The notes beneath the pieces were generated by a model. The model searched no databases and had not been told where the DNA came from. It saw only the letters and a program-made list of their open reading frames with translations. 46,610 nt of DNA from Tilletiaria anomala UBC 951 (Eukaryota; Basidiomycota; Exobasidiomycetes; Georgefischeriales; Tilletiariaceae). Position 1 is the stretch's first letter, and every line of letters starts with the position of its first letter. The position numbers and the translations under genes were made by a program. Below, one piece after another: positions 31,946-43,130 of the stretch. The stretch is taken from assembly GCF_000711695.1 (NCBI RefSeq), contig NW_013546895.1, positions 1 through 46,610 on the forward strand. The letters run 5' to 3'.

Positions 31946-33139
31946 TCATGGCAGCGTGTAGCCGCCATCGACAATGATATCGCAGCCGGTCGTGAACGTG
32001 CTCGCGTCGCTCGCGAGGTACAAGTAGACGCCCTTGAGCTCCTTGACGTCACCCTGCCTGCCGAGCACGGCACTGTTGAACGCTTGTACCTGCACCTGCG
32101 GCGCCGCACCTAGGTCCGTGTCGAAGAACCCCGGTGAGACAGAGTTGACGCGCGCAAAGTCGCGCCACTCGCGCGCGAGCGACTTGCCCAGGCTGCCGGG
32201 GACGCCAGGGCAAAAGGAACATCAGATGTGTGCGCTTGATTGACATGCTGTTGAGAGAACTCACTGCCTGACTGCTGCCTTGGTCGAGTTGCTGTTGTAA
32301 ATAGAGATCCGAGCATGGAATAAGCTAAACCCGCCACCGACCCATGACCAACATTGCTTGGGAGGAGACTCACTAGCACCCCTGGTCCAGCGGGACGTTG
32401 ACGATGTGGCCGCTCATGGAAGAGGTAATGATAAAGTTGCCCTTGCCTTGCTTCTTGAAGATCTCGCCAACCGACTTGGCGCAGTAGTAGACACCATTGT
32501 AGTTGCAGTCGATGATCTTGTGCCAGTCCTCAAGGCTGCGCTCGAGAATGCCGCCTGGGAATCCGACGCCGGCGTTGGCGATCTGGAGAGGTCAGATGTG
32601 AGGAGAATGGTGTCAGGCATCTTCCCTCTTCTTACACCCGCTCCTGAGGTACGTTGGCATGACTGGATTAATACGCACAAAGACGTCAATGCGACCAAAG
32701 TCCTTTTCTACCTCTTTGATCGTGCGGTCCACGTCCTCGAACTTGGTCACGCCGCACTGATACGCCTTGGCCTTGACGCCAAACTTCTTCGCCAGACCGT
32801 TCTCCGCCTTCTCGATTGCGCTCTTGTTTGAGTTGTACCAGATCGCGACGTCCGCGCCCGCCTCGGCCATCGCTTCTGCCACGGCAAAGCCGATGCCTGA
32901 TCCGGCGCCGCTGATGCATACCACTTTGCCCTTCATTGAGAACATTTGCATGACCGAGTCCTGCGGTAGGGTAGACGGAAAGAGACGCATAGCGGCTCGC
33001 GCCGTGTCAGCGAATGGTACATGCATAGCTTCGCAGCGGCAAGGACTGTGACGCCAAAGTCCTGCCCGTGTGTACTTACGGGCAGCTGCGGCGTCGGCCT
33101 CGGCACCGGCTTTGCATTGAGATCGATTGGCCAAGACAT
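31946..33139 (-). CDS. NADP(H)-type short-chain dehydrogenase (mannitol/sorbose reductase-like)
   Basis: Classical SDR of the fungal polyol type (mannitol 2-dehydrogenase / L-sorbose reductase group), interconverting sugars and polyols in the cytosol. Exons: 33139-33080, 32960-32679, 32582-32374, 32291-32265, 32192-31946, about 274 aa. It shows the cofactor motif GAGSGIG near residue 38, NAG (IANAGVGFPGG), the catalytic Ser in SSMSG, and Tyr/Lys in YNSTK, which is assembled only when a 27-nt exon is included. The C-terminus has VNSVSPGFFDTDL and GCDIIVDGGYTLP. The first exon (MSWPIDLNAKPVPRPTPQLP) is typical of this subgroup. Exact substrate cannot be assigned from sequence. It is divergent from a Gfo/Idh/MocA oxidoreductase. 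Confidence 0.87.
32265..32291 (-). other. 27-nt micro-exon carrying SDR catalytic Tyr/Lys
   Basis: Bounded by ACAACAG and GTGAGT on the minus strand. It completes the Tyr codon begun in the previous exon (TA|C) and encodes NSTKAAVR, so the catalytic YxxxK motif straddles the junction. Flanking introns are 82 and 72 bp. As 27 is a multiple of three, skipping it would keep the frame but remove the catalytic lysine. Confidence 0.8.
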
Positions 33140-34262
33140 CGCAACTGTGTTGATGGCTCGATCAAGGGAGCTGGTTGTACAAGATCCGCCTGGTGAGCTG
33201 GTGATATGTTTTGCAATAGAGGGGAGTCTACAAAGCGCAAGATGATCCGCAGTGAACCCTTTATGCAATGAAATTGGAAGAGAAAACACAAGGAGGAAGA
33301 GAGGCAAGAGTCGTTCGGGGATGGTTTGCTCAACGGAGAGGGTGGGCTCCCTTCTGTCGTTGAGAACGTTGGTTGTGTGCTGTCAGTCAGCCCCTTCTGG
33401 AGACAGGATGCCATGCGATGCGCCGCGCTCCCACCCAAGCGGGAAAGGGAGGATCGCAATCAACACGTCTGTTGGCTGGCAGCAGAAAGTGGCCCGTGCG
33501 CGCAGACTATGCAGACTCTCGCGCAGTGTGCGTACATAAGCCATATGTGTACGAACTATCAAGATAGCGAGGCCGATCAAATATCAGTTCCGCTGTCTGA
33601 GCAGTCACAGTCCTCACACACCACCATTTGGCCTCGCATGTCGCTTTCATCATCGTTCTGTAGACCTTGCGAGACCTCAATAGACTAAGGACATCAACTG
33701 TTTTGCAAGATCTTATTTTCAACTCGTAAGGCTCTTGGGGGTTGGCACCCGATGGACGATCAGTTATAGTGTATTGCTTGATTGATGGCCTAATCAAATG
33801 ACTGCAAGGTGAGCCCCTCGGACGGGGAAAGCTAGGTGGCCTAACCCTACTTTGAAACGACCATATCTATCCTGATTAAACGGCCGCGGGTAAACCGACG
33901 AATGCATGTCCACCTTGCCTTCGTTTTCCTGTGCCACGAAGGGTGAAGCCCACCGTCATTCATCGCAAGACCCCACCTCGTCTTCATGATGACTGGTCAG
34001 TGGTTGCTGGTTGGCTTGACTTGGCTTGGTGTGAGCGCAGTGCAGCGCGGAGGTTGTGGTAATATCCATGCCAAGCAAAAGTTGCAATTATATTTGCAAA
34101 GTGCGTTCGACTCAATCCTCGCCCAGCGCGCAACCGCTCTTCGTTCCATCGTCCTCACCGCATTTAAAACGGTCAAGCGTGAACCGCCAAGCAACAGAAT
34201 CGTAGCCTTTCTGCTCATTCCCAGGTGCTTACGAGTTCGGTGCCAACATCAAGTGTCTCAAA
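33140..34262. promoter_or_regulatory. divergent promoter region, SDR / Gfo-Idh-MocA
   Basis: 1.1 kb between two start codons on opposite strands and therefore the control region for both. An ATTTAAAAC TATA-like element lies near 34161 on the plus side. No gene is recognisable; the open frames are short. Whether the two genes are co-regulated is unknown. Confidence 0.45.
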
Positions 34263-35817
34263 ATGTCCAGCAAATTTACTATTCCGGTTACCATCATCGG
34301 GTATGGCAGTAGTGCGAGGTGAGATGCCAAAGCGGCTGGCTCAGATTTTGAGTCATTATCGGTACCATCTGTCCGCTTGTACGCGCTGACCATGGATCCC
34401 TAATCGAATGTTACATGATGGCTTGATCCTTCTAAAGGACTTTTCACCTACCCTTCATCAATTCCCTCCCGTCTGTCTTCCGCTTGCATTCGATCCAGCA
34501 ACGGCCTGGTTCCAAGTCCGGTCCAGACGCTTCACATGCGCACCCAGGCTTGACCATCCACCCTTCAATCGACGCGGTGTTTGGCCAAGATGCTTCGTGC
34601 CAGCTCGAACCTTTACCTAAGGGTGGCCTGGCCGTAATCACGATCGCCAACAAGCTGCACTTCCAAGTCGCCAAGCAGGCGCTCTTGACCGGCCGACACG
34701 TGCTCTGCGAGAAACCGCTGGCACTCAAAAGCGAGGATGTCACAGAGCTCGACAAGATCGCTAAGGAACGGGGCCTCCTCTGCAGTGCTTTCCAAAGTGA
34801 GTATGGATGATTTTTATACCTCTAGAACTCAATAACTAATGAGCACTCGTGGTTGTCTGACATAGACCGTCGGTTCGACGGCGACTTTCTGACGCTAGGC
34901 TCCCTATTCGAGACTTCGAACGAGACCTACCTCGGCGAGCCGCTTTTCTTCGAGTCACATTTCGACCGTTTCCGGCCGCTAGCCAAAGGCGGCTGGCGCG
35001 AGGAAACACCTGCCGAAGAAGGTGGGGGAATCCTGTGGGATCTTGGCGCGCATCTGGTGGATCAGGGTGAGCTCGCGCGTTGATCTCAAGATCCATGCTG
35101 CAACTTGCTGACCTCGGGCTGCTGCCATACCTGGCAGCTGTAAGCCTTTTCGGTGCGCCCGAGTCCCTCCTGGCAATAGTGCGCAACAGCCGCTGCCAGC
35201 AACCCGCTTCAATCGACGATTCTTTCCACCTGCACCTCTTCTATCCTTCCCACAGCAAGACCCTGGACGCTAGTGCGCCGGCTGCAGGGACCAAGCCGGC
35301 CGGCCTACAATGTCTGCTGAGTGCGTCCGTCCTCGCCGCACAAACGGAGGATGCGCAGCTGCGCTTCAAGGTGCACGCGACGCGCGGCAGCTACGTCAAG
35401 CACGCGCTCGACCCGCAGGAGAACCAGCTCAGAGCGGGCCAGTCGCCCGGCTCGCACCCGGAAAGCTTTGGGAAGCATGCGCCTGGCGCGAGCGATTCGG
35501 AGCGCCTAGGTACGCTGACGATAGTCGAGGAGAAGCAGCGCGATTGGCTCAAACAACCCAGCGAGCCGACCAAGCCGCCCAAGCTGCTAGAAAGCAAAAT
35601 CGAAACGCGGCCGGGGCGTTACATTGATTTGTATACCAATCTGGCAGACGTCATCACAAAGGTCAACTTGCTCCCCGAGACGGACGCACAGGCTAGGCGG
35701 GAGATACTGGACAAACAAAAAATCAAGAGCAGTCAGGTGGCAGTTGCAATCCGTGTTCTGGAGCTTGCGAGGCAGAGTGCGAAGGAGGGACGCGTCGTTA
35801 CTTTCTCCATGGTATGA
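34263..35817 (+). CDS. Gfo/Idh/MocA family NAD(P)-dependent oxidoreductase
   Basis: Two-domain oxidoreductase of the glucose-fructose oxidoreductase / inositol dehydrogenase family. Exons: 34263-34318, 34438-34796, 34866-35066, 35138-35817, about 431 aa. The Rossmann motif IIGYGSSAR is split by intron 1 and continues as TFHLPFI. The cofactor-domain signature HVLCEKPLAL provides the conserved EKP lysine. QNRRFDGDFLTL (junction of exons 2 and 3) and FESHFDRFRP start the substrate domain, with GGILWDLGAHLVDQAVSLFGAPES spanning intron 3. KHALDPQENQLRAGQSPG is typical for fungal members. A C-terminal stretch of about 35 residues looks helical. The sugar or other substrate is not identifiable. It converges on mL49, 106 bp between stops. 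Confidence 0.9.
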
Positions 35818-35923
35818 GTTTATAAAAGGAGCAACCAAGACCGTGTAAAGCAGCTTCATGTACAGTACAACCAAAGGAGGAATGCTAAAGGTTATTGGTA
35901 GTCCCATTTCTCGAAGTTACGCC

Positions 35924-36761
35924 TCAGAAACCCCTCTGGCTCAGCCAGTCTTCCACCTCACGCTTCAATTTACCTTCCAAAATGATTTTCCCGCCTGTCG
36001 GCACGATGCCCTTCTTGGACAACGCATCGGCGTCCGGCGAGCTTTTGACCGCCTTGATCAGCTCGTATTTTGGCATCTTCCGGCCTGAACGCGGCTTGTA
36101 CGGCTTCACATCGCGCACTTTGAGCTTGGGAGAAATTGCGGCTTGAACGAGTGTCGGAAGCGTGAGCTGCATGTCTCTCTTCAGGGCCTATGAGTACGGG
36201 ATGTTGGTGACTAGTGTCAGCTGCCTGTTGAGGCTAAGGCTTTCGACTCGCAAAATCCCTCCGTTGGTACCTGCTGCCTTAGAGCACACTCACATCAACG
36301 TCACCAGATACCTTGCGAACGATTGTGAACACCCGGCTTCTGTTGTTCTTATACTCGGTGTAGACTGGGAGACTTGATCCCGACGGTCCGCATCGTTCTA
36401 CAGTGTACGGAGACACGCCGCTGCCGTCGAGCTGGGCTGACTGCGGGTAGAAGACATTGCCATCTTCGGAGAAATCTTCAGCGGCGAAGTCCGCGCCCGG
36501 TGCAGATGCAGGCACTGCAGTAGACTGAGCGTCTCCAGCCGACACCGGAGCACGCTCAACAGGGGATGAAGATTGTTCGGCTGCTGGCGAAGTCGAGTAG
36601 GGCTGAGCTGGCTTCCAGGCGATGACCTGGCGCCTCAAACCTGAAGCGTCGCAGGTCGAACAACGACCGGCGGAGACAGTCGCTGCGAGAACCCGGCGAG
36701 CGGCGCCAAAGCCGAGGATTTGCTGCCGCAAAAGCGACGTTGCGGCTCGAAGGGAGGACAT
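35924..36761 (-). CDS. IMG2: mitochondrial large ribosomal subunit protein mL49
   Basis: mL49 (Img2 family) of the mitochondrial large ribosomal subunit. Exons 36761-36294 and 36187-35924, about 243 aa. The conserved domain begins at SPYTVERCGPSGSSLPVYTEYKNNRSRVFTIVRKVSGDVD, continues over the intron as ALKRDMQ, and ends EVEDWLSQRGF. The long N-terminal part is rich in Arg, Ser and Ala (SSLRAATSLLRQQILGFGAARR), fitting a mitochondrial presequence, followed by a disordered spacer. The ATG at 36761 was chosen because the frame upstream starts only with a GTG. Confidence 0.88.
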
Positions 36762-37304
36762 GTTTGAGGGCAGTGATGCTTGTGCAAGGAGTTTGACCTG
36801 GTTCAGGCCGCCGTCTATCAGTTGATGAATACGATGCACATGTACGCCAAGAAGGACGAGCTAAGCATGGCAGAAATTATTTTCCGAGCGTCGCGGGTGG
36901 AATTCAGCATGTTCTTGCCAATATTCTGGTGAGAATCGAGGAATGCGTTTGTTCGTTATTGAACAATCTTGAAATTCTTTCCTCGTTCTCAACTCTGGGC
37001 ACTGATCGCTTCGCCACAGCATCGACAGTATCTCGGAGCAGCACCCTCGCTAATATCACTAGGCGTGCCATTCTGGATCAAGGCAATCGAATTTGGCGGA
37101 CACCTGGATTCAGAATCATCTCGCTCATTAAGACTTGGGCGATTTTCCTCAGCTTCAGGGTCAATGGCCTCGATTATCTCGCACACATCCGTCGATAGTC
37201 GCAATGCGAAGCACATTGAGGACCAGTGGGAAATATATGTCTGTATGTATTGTCGAAGACCGGATGAATATACATGACTGCCAGCCATAGCCTTCCGCTT
37301 GGCC
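36762..37304. other. intergenic, no gene seen
   Basis: About 540 bp between the mL49 start and the LTV1 stop, both minus strand. No convincing open frame; probably mL49 promoter and LTV1 3' UTR. Confidence 0.4.
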
Positions 37305-39622
37305 TTACAGCCGAAGCACACCGGCCGCAATGCCATTACGACCCACATCTGCAGCGCCTCCGTCCTTGACGCGCGCCTGCGTCTCCTTGGTCTGCTTCTT
37401 CCTCTCTTTTGCGAAGGCCTGTTTGGTCATGGACTTCTGCATGCGTCGCGCCTGCTTGGCCTCTTTGGCTGCTCCTTTGCGCGATTTTTTCTCTTCGGCC
37501 GTCTCATCGCGGGGCCGAGTGATAGTATCTCGGCATAGTCCTGTTGATTCGATTAGCCAGATATTCAGCACATTTCGTTCTTCAATCTCGCGCTGTGCAC
37601 TCACCTTCAGTTGCATCGCTATCGTAGTCACTGCCTTCATCTTGGCTGTTGCCCTGATCCTCGCGTTGCTCTTGGCTGGACGCAGCATTTGCCTCTGAAC
37701 CAAATTCGCTAGGGCTGCCCTTTTTCTTGCCTACGGTCCTGTAACCGACGATCTTCGGGATGCCGGTACGCGGGTCGATCTTAATCTTTGGCACTTTGTC
37801 TGCTGCCACCAAATTGGCAGTGCCATTTGCATGGCCGCTGGTGGAGGCACCCCCGCCCCCGATCGAGGCGGGCATGTACGCTGAGCGCGCCGCCATCGAG
37901 CCAGTTGGCGCGATGCTAATGCTGTCCTCGGCGCGGATCGTGCGCGGATGGTTCTCGAGGTTGGTGCGAGTCGACAGGATGGACTCGACGTCCCACTTTT
38001 CTCTGTTGCTCCCAACGACCCGGATCTCTGGCATGGGCTCCTCCTCCTCATCCTCGGCTACGTCCCGCAGCTTTGCTTCACCCAGCGCCCTGCGCACCAA
38101 GTCCAACTTTTCCGCCGGCGTTGCGTTCGCACCGCCCAGAGTCTGACGCATCTTACCGCCCAGCACTTCGTAATCATTCAAGAATTCGTCCATGATGCCG
38201 TCAAAGTCCTCGCGAGAGATGGGCTCCCCGTCTTCTCCTATCGCCACAGTTGACTGCGCGAGGTCCCGCGCAGCTTCTTCATCATCGTCATCCTCTTCCC
38301 ATTCCTGCTCGTGAAACATATCCTCTCCATCATCGTCAGTCGACCGCTGTCCGTACAGCCGCTCAATCTGATCGAAATGTTCGTCGAGACCGCTCAGGCC
38401 CTTGTTGCGAAACATGGCGCTTGAGCTCATCGAGAAGGCCGACTTGCCGGCGTCGCTAGCTGCATAGCGTGCTTTGACGCCCGGACGCGACCTATTCTTG
38501 CTCTCGCCAAAAATGGAGGATGCGCCGCCTACACTAGAGGCGGGCCGATTCGCCGTTCGCCGCTTGCCTGCACCGCTCCCAGAAGGCAAAGAAGCGAGCT
38601 CATCGCCTGCTTCGTCCACTTCATCCTTTTCAGCCGGATGAGCGCGCGTCGTTTGAATTGGCATCGATGTTGGAGCGGGCTCCATCTTTGCTTTGAGTTT
38701 GAACAGAGCGACCCTCTGCTCGAGCGTCAGCTCCGATTCATCCACCGCTTTCCCCCTTTCCGCCAGCTCCTTTGCTTCGTCTCCCCATATTCGCTCGTCG
38801 CCTTCGGGTGGGAGGTTCATCCATTCCTCTGCGCCCGCATCGTCGTCTGCGCCTTGGCCGTCTGTGATGATGCTGTCGAAAAAGTCGTCCTCGAGGCCTT
38901 CATCCACGAATGCATCGTCATCGAGCGCCTCGAGTGTTTGTCGAAGATGCGGATTCATGTCCGGTTGGAAGCCTTGTAAAGAGGGTTCGATCGGCATGTG
39001 CGAGGTATAGGAGAAAGGCAGCTCGTTCTGCGACGGAAAAACGCTGGCAGGGAGCTGCAACTTGGAAGATGATGCATCATGCGAAGCAGTGCTCGGAGCA
39101 TCCTCTTTGAGCGCAAAGCTAGGTGTCTCGCCTTTTGTTAGGTTCTTTTGCTTCGGAGCTTGCAGCAGGATGGCGTCGACATCTTGTTCTTCATCCTTCC
39201 CACCTCTCGCAGCATTGGACGGAAGATTGCCTGATCCTCCAGCGCCAATAGGCCGCAAATGTTGCATGTAATCGTACTCGATGTCATCAAAGTAGATCCC
39301 GTAGTTGGAAGCTTCGCCGATGTTGCCTCTTTTAGACGCCTGCACCGCGAGAGCAGGCAACTCGCTTTCCAGATCCGCCCTGGACTTGCCCTGCAAGATC
39401 AGAGAAGCCATGGCACGATGAAGACTGTCAGCGGCGATGGCCGAGGAGTAAAGGAAACGAGCGGCGTACCTTTGCTTGCGAACGAGCTATATTGGCACGC
39501 TCGACTTGCTTCAGAACGCGGTCGCCGGCTTCTGGGTCGTGAATGAGAGGATCTCGTTGAGAACGATGAACAAGCTGGAAGTGCTGCGCCTTGGGGTCGC
39601 GCCATCTTGATTTGGACGGCAT
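37305..39622 (-). CDS. LTV1: LTV1, 40S ribosomal subunit biogenesis factor
   Basis: Ltv1 binds pre-40S particles, helps place uS3/uS10/eS12 region proteins and is released by casein-kinase phosphorylation. Exons: 39622-39470, 39390-37605, 37540-37305, about 724 aa, longer than yeast Ltv1 through acidic disordered inserts. Marks: FQLVHRSQRDPLIHDPEAGDRVL at the N-terminus, YGIYFDDIEYDYMQHLRPI, LRQTLEALDDDAFVD, a DDFFDSI acidic block, FDQIERLYGQ, DEFLNDYEVLGGKM and the RPRDETAEEKKSRK region. The C-terminus is basic. Intron 1 ends before GKSRADLESELP: an acceptor further 5' would break frame. At the last junction the frame giving RPRDET is used; the sequence just after the acceptor, read one base over, spells DYAEIL, as in relatives, so a small compensated shift is possible. 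Confidence 0.9.
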
Positions 39623-40148
39623 CTTGGATTAATCAGAGCTTGGGATCTTTGTCGCGATAGCAAGCCTGCAATAGAAGGTATGGGTCTCCAGAAGCTTTGC
39701 TGCTGCGCCACTGCAAGAATTCCTTCGATCCAAAGTCTCCGCTGAGGGGTCGCAACGGCAATGGCAAGCTCACTTGACGCTTCACACGACCTTAGTATGG
39801 ACCGGTCAAGTGCCAAGATGGCAAAAGATGTTGCCGTACAATCATCACCAACCGCTCTCGGTCGATCTCTTTTTGTAATGCTTAACAAGGACAACCATGG
39901 ACTCCAAAAAAAATCAGAATGGAATTCGGAATTCGGAACAGAAAGTGGTGACATTCTCATTTATCGTCCACACATTTCCTATCATCTCGTCATCTCATCG
40001 TCATGCTTCAGGTATGGCCAATGGGGTCGTAGACGCCGCGCTGTTCTGCACCTCGGCATTGACGACGGCGCACGCTATTCCACCCTTTAAATCGTACTCG
40101 CACATCGTTTCTCAGACCTCGGCGTCGCAACTGCCAGCGCTGCTCACC
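39623..40148. other. divergent intergenic region, LTV1 / small membrane protein
   Basis: About 525 bp between two start codons on opposite strands; it should hold both promoters. A CCCTTTAAATCG TATA-like element lies near 40082-40093. The plus frame of the small protein stays open back to 39897, but nothing in that part looks conserved. Confidence 0.45.
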
Positions 40149-40391
40149 ATGTCCTACTCACAGCAACGCCTAATCCCGATCCTGCTCGCCACCTTCGTCG
40201 GTGTTGCGTCAGGCGTATACATCTTCGACGCACCACTTAAGCAGTACAAGTCTGACACGGACGGTACATTCGATCCCGCTAAGCGAGGCGCGCTGTCCTC
40301 GCTCACTGCGCCCCGCTCGAGCGACAGCCAGATCCAGCAGCCCATTGCTGAAGAGCGTGTCGCACCGATAACCAAGGAGGTCCGTAACTAG
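40149..40391 (+). CDS. small single-helix membrane protein (Ecm19-like?)
   Basis: 80-residue protein. Residues 7-25 (RLIPILLATFVGVASGVYIF) form one probable transmembrane helix, followed by DAPLKQYKSDTDGTF and a short polar tail. Such layout, a short N-terminus, one helix with GVYIF and a polar C-terminus, resembles small fungal mitochondrial proteins of the Ecm19 kind, but the match is by eye and weak. The ATG at 40149 has a good context (CACCATG). The same frame is open back to 39897 with an ATG, so a longer product cannot be ruled out. After the TAG at 40389 the same frame continues with coding-like VKEAVGLGVDA before a TGA. Confidence 0.55.
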   Translation: MSYSQQRLIPILLATFVGVASGVYIFDAPLKQYKSDTDGTFDPAKRGALSSLTAPRSSDSQIQQPIAEERVAPITKEVRN

Positions 40392-41070
40392 GTCAAGGAG
40401 GCGGTCGGGCTAGGTGTTGACGCATGAAAGGGCGACAAGAAGACATGAAGCGCGTCCTCATGCTTCTACACTCTTGATGGTACTGCAACTCCCTGGAACC
40501 GCTCCCCAAGTTCAAAAGAGACCGTCGCCGAATCTTCACAATAATCAGCCAACGTCGAGCAATACCTCTTCGGCGCTTAGGCCTATCTCAATCGGGAGCG
40601 GCGGTGCACGTTGCACAAGACTGATTGTGGTCTGCCAAATCCAGCTCAGTTTGGAGTGTCCACCTTCTGCTCCTTTACACAGCGGGCGCAGAAATGACGC
40701 ACGGTTCAGGCGCACGGCTCCCTCAAGCACTTTCGATGTGTGCAACACATTCGATGCGAGCGTTGCTCGCAACACGATGCAGAGAATTCTCGACCTACAC
40801 ACTACACATACCGGTTCAACAGCGGCTTTACGCTCGGGAGGTGGAGGGAGTTGTGAAGGACCGAGGCATGTCCATTCCCGCGGTGCAGAGGCAGAGCCGG
40901 ACCAAGTGTGTTTGCTTCTGTCCTTGAGGGCAATCATCCGCATTCGAGGTGTCGGAGAGCATGTACCGCTTATCTGCGTGCGATTCCATTGGCGTTCAAC
41001 TACATCATCTTGTCGTCAGTGATCCAGCTTTGTTAGACAGTGCGCATTCCATCTTCTCTCTTTTGGCCAG
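40392..41070. other. intergenic, no gene seen
   Basis: About 680 bp between convergent genes (small membrane protein and HIBADH). Open frames on either strand, up to 200 codons, show no motif. Likely 3' UTRs. Confidence 0.4.
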
Positions 41071-42573
41071 CTAACAGCTTTCCTTCGTTTCGGCTGGGTC
41101 TTCTCGGAATTCTGGCCGCCCCAACGCATCCTGAAGCAGAAAGCAATCAGAACACAGAGAAGGAGCCCACGATTTTCTGTAAAAAGCGCTGTGGTGAACT
41201 CACAGCCAAAGCCTTGAAAGCAACACCGAAGTCCTTGTTCATGTACAACTCGGTCCTTCCTAGCGCCTGGTAGATCTGATTGGCCAGTTGCCCGAGCGGG
41301 ACGGGCACGCCTTCTAATCGCGCAGCGGACATGGCCAAGCCTAGGTCTTTCGACATGAGTCGCGACGCGAATCCTCCTTCCCAGTCTCGGTCTGCGGGTG
41401 GGGACTTGTCGGTGCCTTGCAATGCGCCGGGTGCGGGGTTGTTCTTAGAAGGCCGTGAGGAAGTGAGAAAGAATAAGAGGACAGTGAATTTTCAGCGTAA
41501 TCAAGGGCGGAGTCTGCTCCAAAACACCAGAAGAGACGTACAACTTCGCTGGACCAGCATTTACCCGTCCTAGGAAGGTATAAAGGAAGATGAGCGGTGT
41601 ATCAGTACTCTTTCTCTCTTCACTTATATTGGAAAGCCCGTGTGGACGCACGAAGTATTGAGGATATGCGCAAGCATCTGTGGGCTCAGTCCATGTGCAG
41701 TGCCAAGCAGCATCGCCTCGCAGGTCCCCAACATGCTGATTCCGAGAAGCAGATTGTTCGCGATTTTGGCGATGAGCCCATTGGTGTTCTTGCCGCAATG
41801 CACCGCCCTGTTACCCATTTTGAGCAGGTACGCCTCCGCCTGCTTGAAGCTCATGGCCGAGTCAGAGCCGACCATGAAGCTGAGAGAGCCTGCGCGCGCA
41901 CCGACCACACCGCCTGAGACGGGGGCATCGATCATGTCGAATGCGCTCTGCTTCTGCTGCTGATCGGCTCCCGCAGTAGCAGATGCAGACAACGAGGACG
42001 ACAAGCCCGCCGCTTTGACCTGTGTCGCGACCTCGAGCGCGACTTTAGGATCAAGCGTCGTGCTGTCGATGCACAATGTCGAAAAGGAAGAGTCTGTCGC
42101 TGGGTCTCCCAGTGCTGCCAGACCTTCAAGAATACCATTTTCTCCTGTGTACACATCCTTGACTTGCGGCGAAGACGGTAGCATGGTGATGATCGTAGAT
42201 GACAACTGTGCTACGCCCGCCGGGGAGCTGGCGGGGGAGATGCTGCGGCCCGGATGAAGTGACGTGGTGGTCGTCAAGAAGCGCGTTACTGACTGCTCCG
42301 AGACGTCGTGGATCACAAAGGAAGTGGATGGATCCGGGCTCTCCGCGAAAGTCTTGGAGACAATGTTCGCCGCCATTTCGCGACCCATGGCCTGTAAGAT
42401 TATTTTTCGTGGGCCATGTCAGCGTCCGAGCCCCTACACTGTGGACTGCCATTCGTTGGGTTTAAATGAAGGCTTTCGTCCATCCCGCATCGACTCACGC
42501 CAAGTCCGATGAACCCGATCGTCTTCGTCCTGTCGCGCACGGCGCTATGCAGGATGCGAGCGGTAGGAAACAT
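41071..42573 (-). CDS. HIBADH: 3-hydroxyisobutyrate dehydrogenase, mitochondrial
   Basis: NAD-dependent oxidation of 3-hydroxyisobutyrate to methylmalonate semialdehyde in mitochondrial valine breakdown. Exons: 42573-42499, 42391-41652, 41569-41542, 41443-41204, 41130-41071, about 380 aa. IGFIGLG joined to AMGREMAANIV makes the Rossmann motif. DAPVSGGVVGARAGSLSFMVG is the substrate-binding signature; NGLIAKIANNLLLG holds the catalytic lysine. ILNTSTGKCWSSEVNNPAPGAL is assembled over two introns, one of its pieces being a 28-nt exon. KDFGVAFKALA is near the C-terminus; the last exon (DALGRPEFRE...) is the least certain. The start FPTARILHSAVRDR fits a mitochondrial presequence. A disordered insert lies near KAAGLSSSLSASATAGADQQ. 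Confidence 0.88.
41542..41569 (-). other. 28-nt micro-exon of the HIBADH gene
   Basis: Between TTCCTAG and GTACGT on the minus strand. It completes a Ser codon and encodes TGKCWSSEV, a conserved loop of 3-hydroxyisobutyrate dehydrogenases. Flanking introns are 82 and 98 bp. Skipping would shift the frame. Confidence 0.8.
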
Positions 42574-43130
42574 CTTGATGAATGAAAATGTTGGCTTGCT
42601 TGGCGAAGGAGTCGACAATGTTGCACCTGGTTTCTTGTACAATGTCAGCTCTCTCACCCCTCTTTTCTTGCACAGCAACTCAGACAACAGAGAAAAGGCA
42701 GCGAGGCGGGAAGCAATTTACGTAGCAAAACGCTGTGGTCGCCTGGGCCTCGAGACCTCGACGACGGCAGCCGATCGTAGTGGGGTAGCTAGTAAGAGCT
42801 TTGTTGACAGTGTGGGGTGCGCGCGATTAGCCGACCCAACCACGTTTGACAAAAGAATGTCACTAATAGTATACATGGGGAAAAAGAAAGAACACTCGTG
42901 ATGATGCCACATTGCATATCGCTGCAGAAGATAGCTAAGCCTTTCCCCCTTCCCTACCCCGTCTTCTCGCCATATGTTCATGGTGAACACCCGCAGCATG
43001 GCCGCCAAACGCTCCGACGTTGACGCTGCCGACGGTGTAGTAGATGTCAACGGAATGCACGGGGTGTACGCCTCATGATGGCGAATGTTGCAATAAGTAA
43101 TGCTACATCAACTACGTCTCTCTCACGGCT
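42574..43130. other. intergenic, no gene seen
   Basis: About 560 bp between the HIBADH start and the Sec3 stop, both on the minus strand. The HIBADH frame remains open upstream for some 38 codons but without another ATG. No other feature recognised. Confidence 0.4.
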
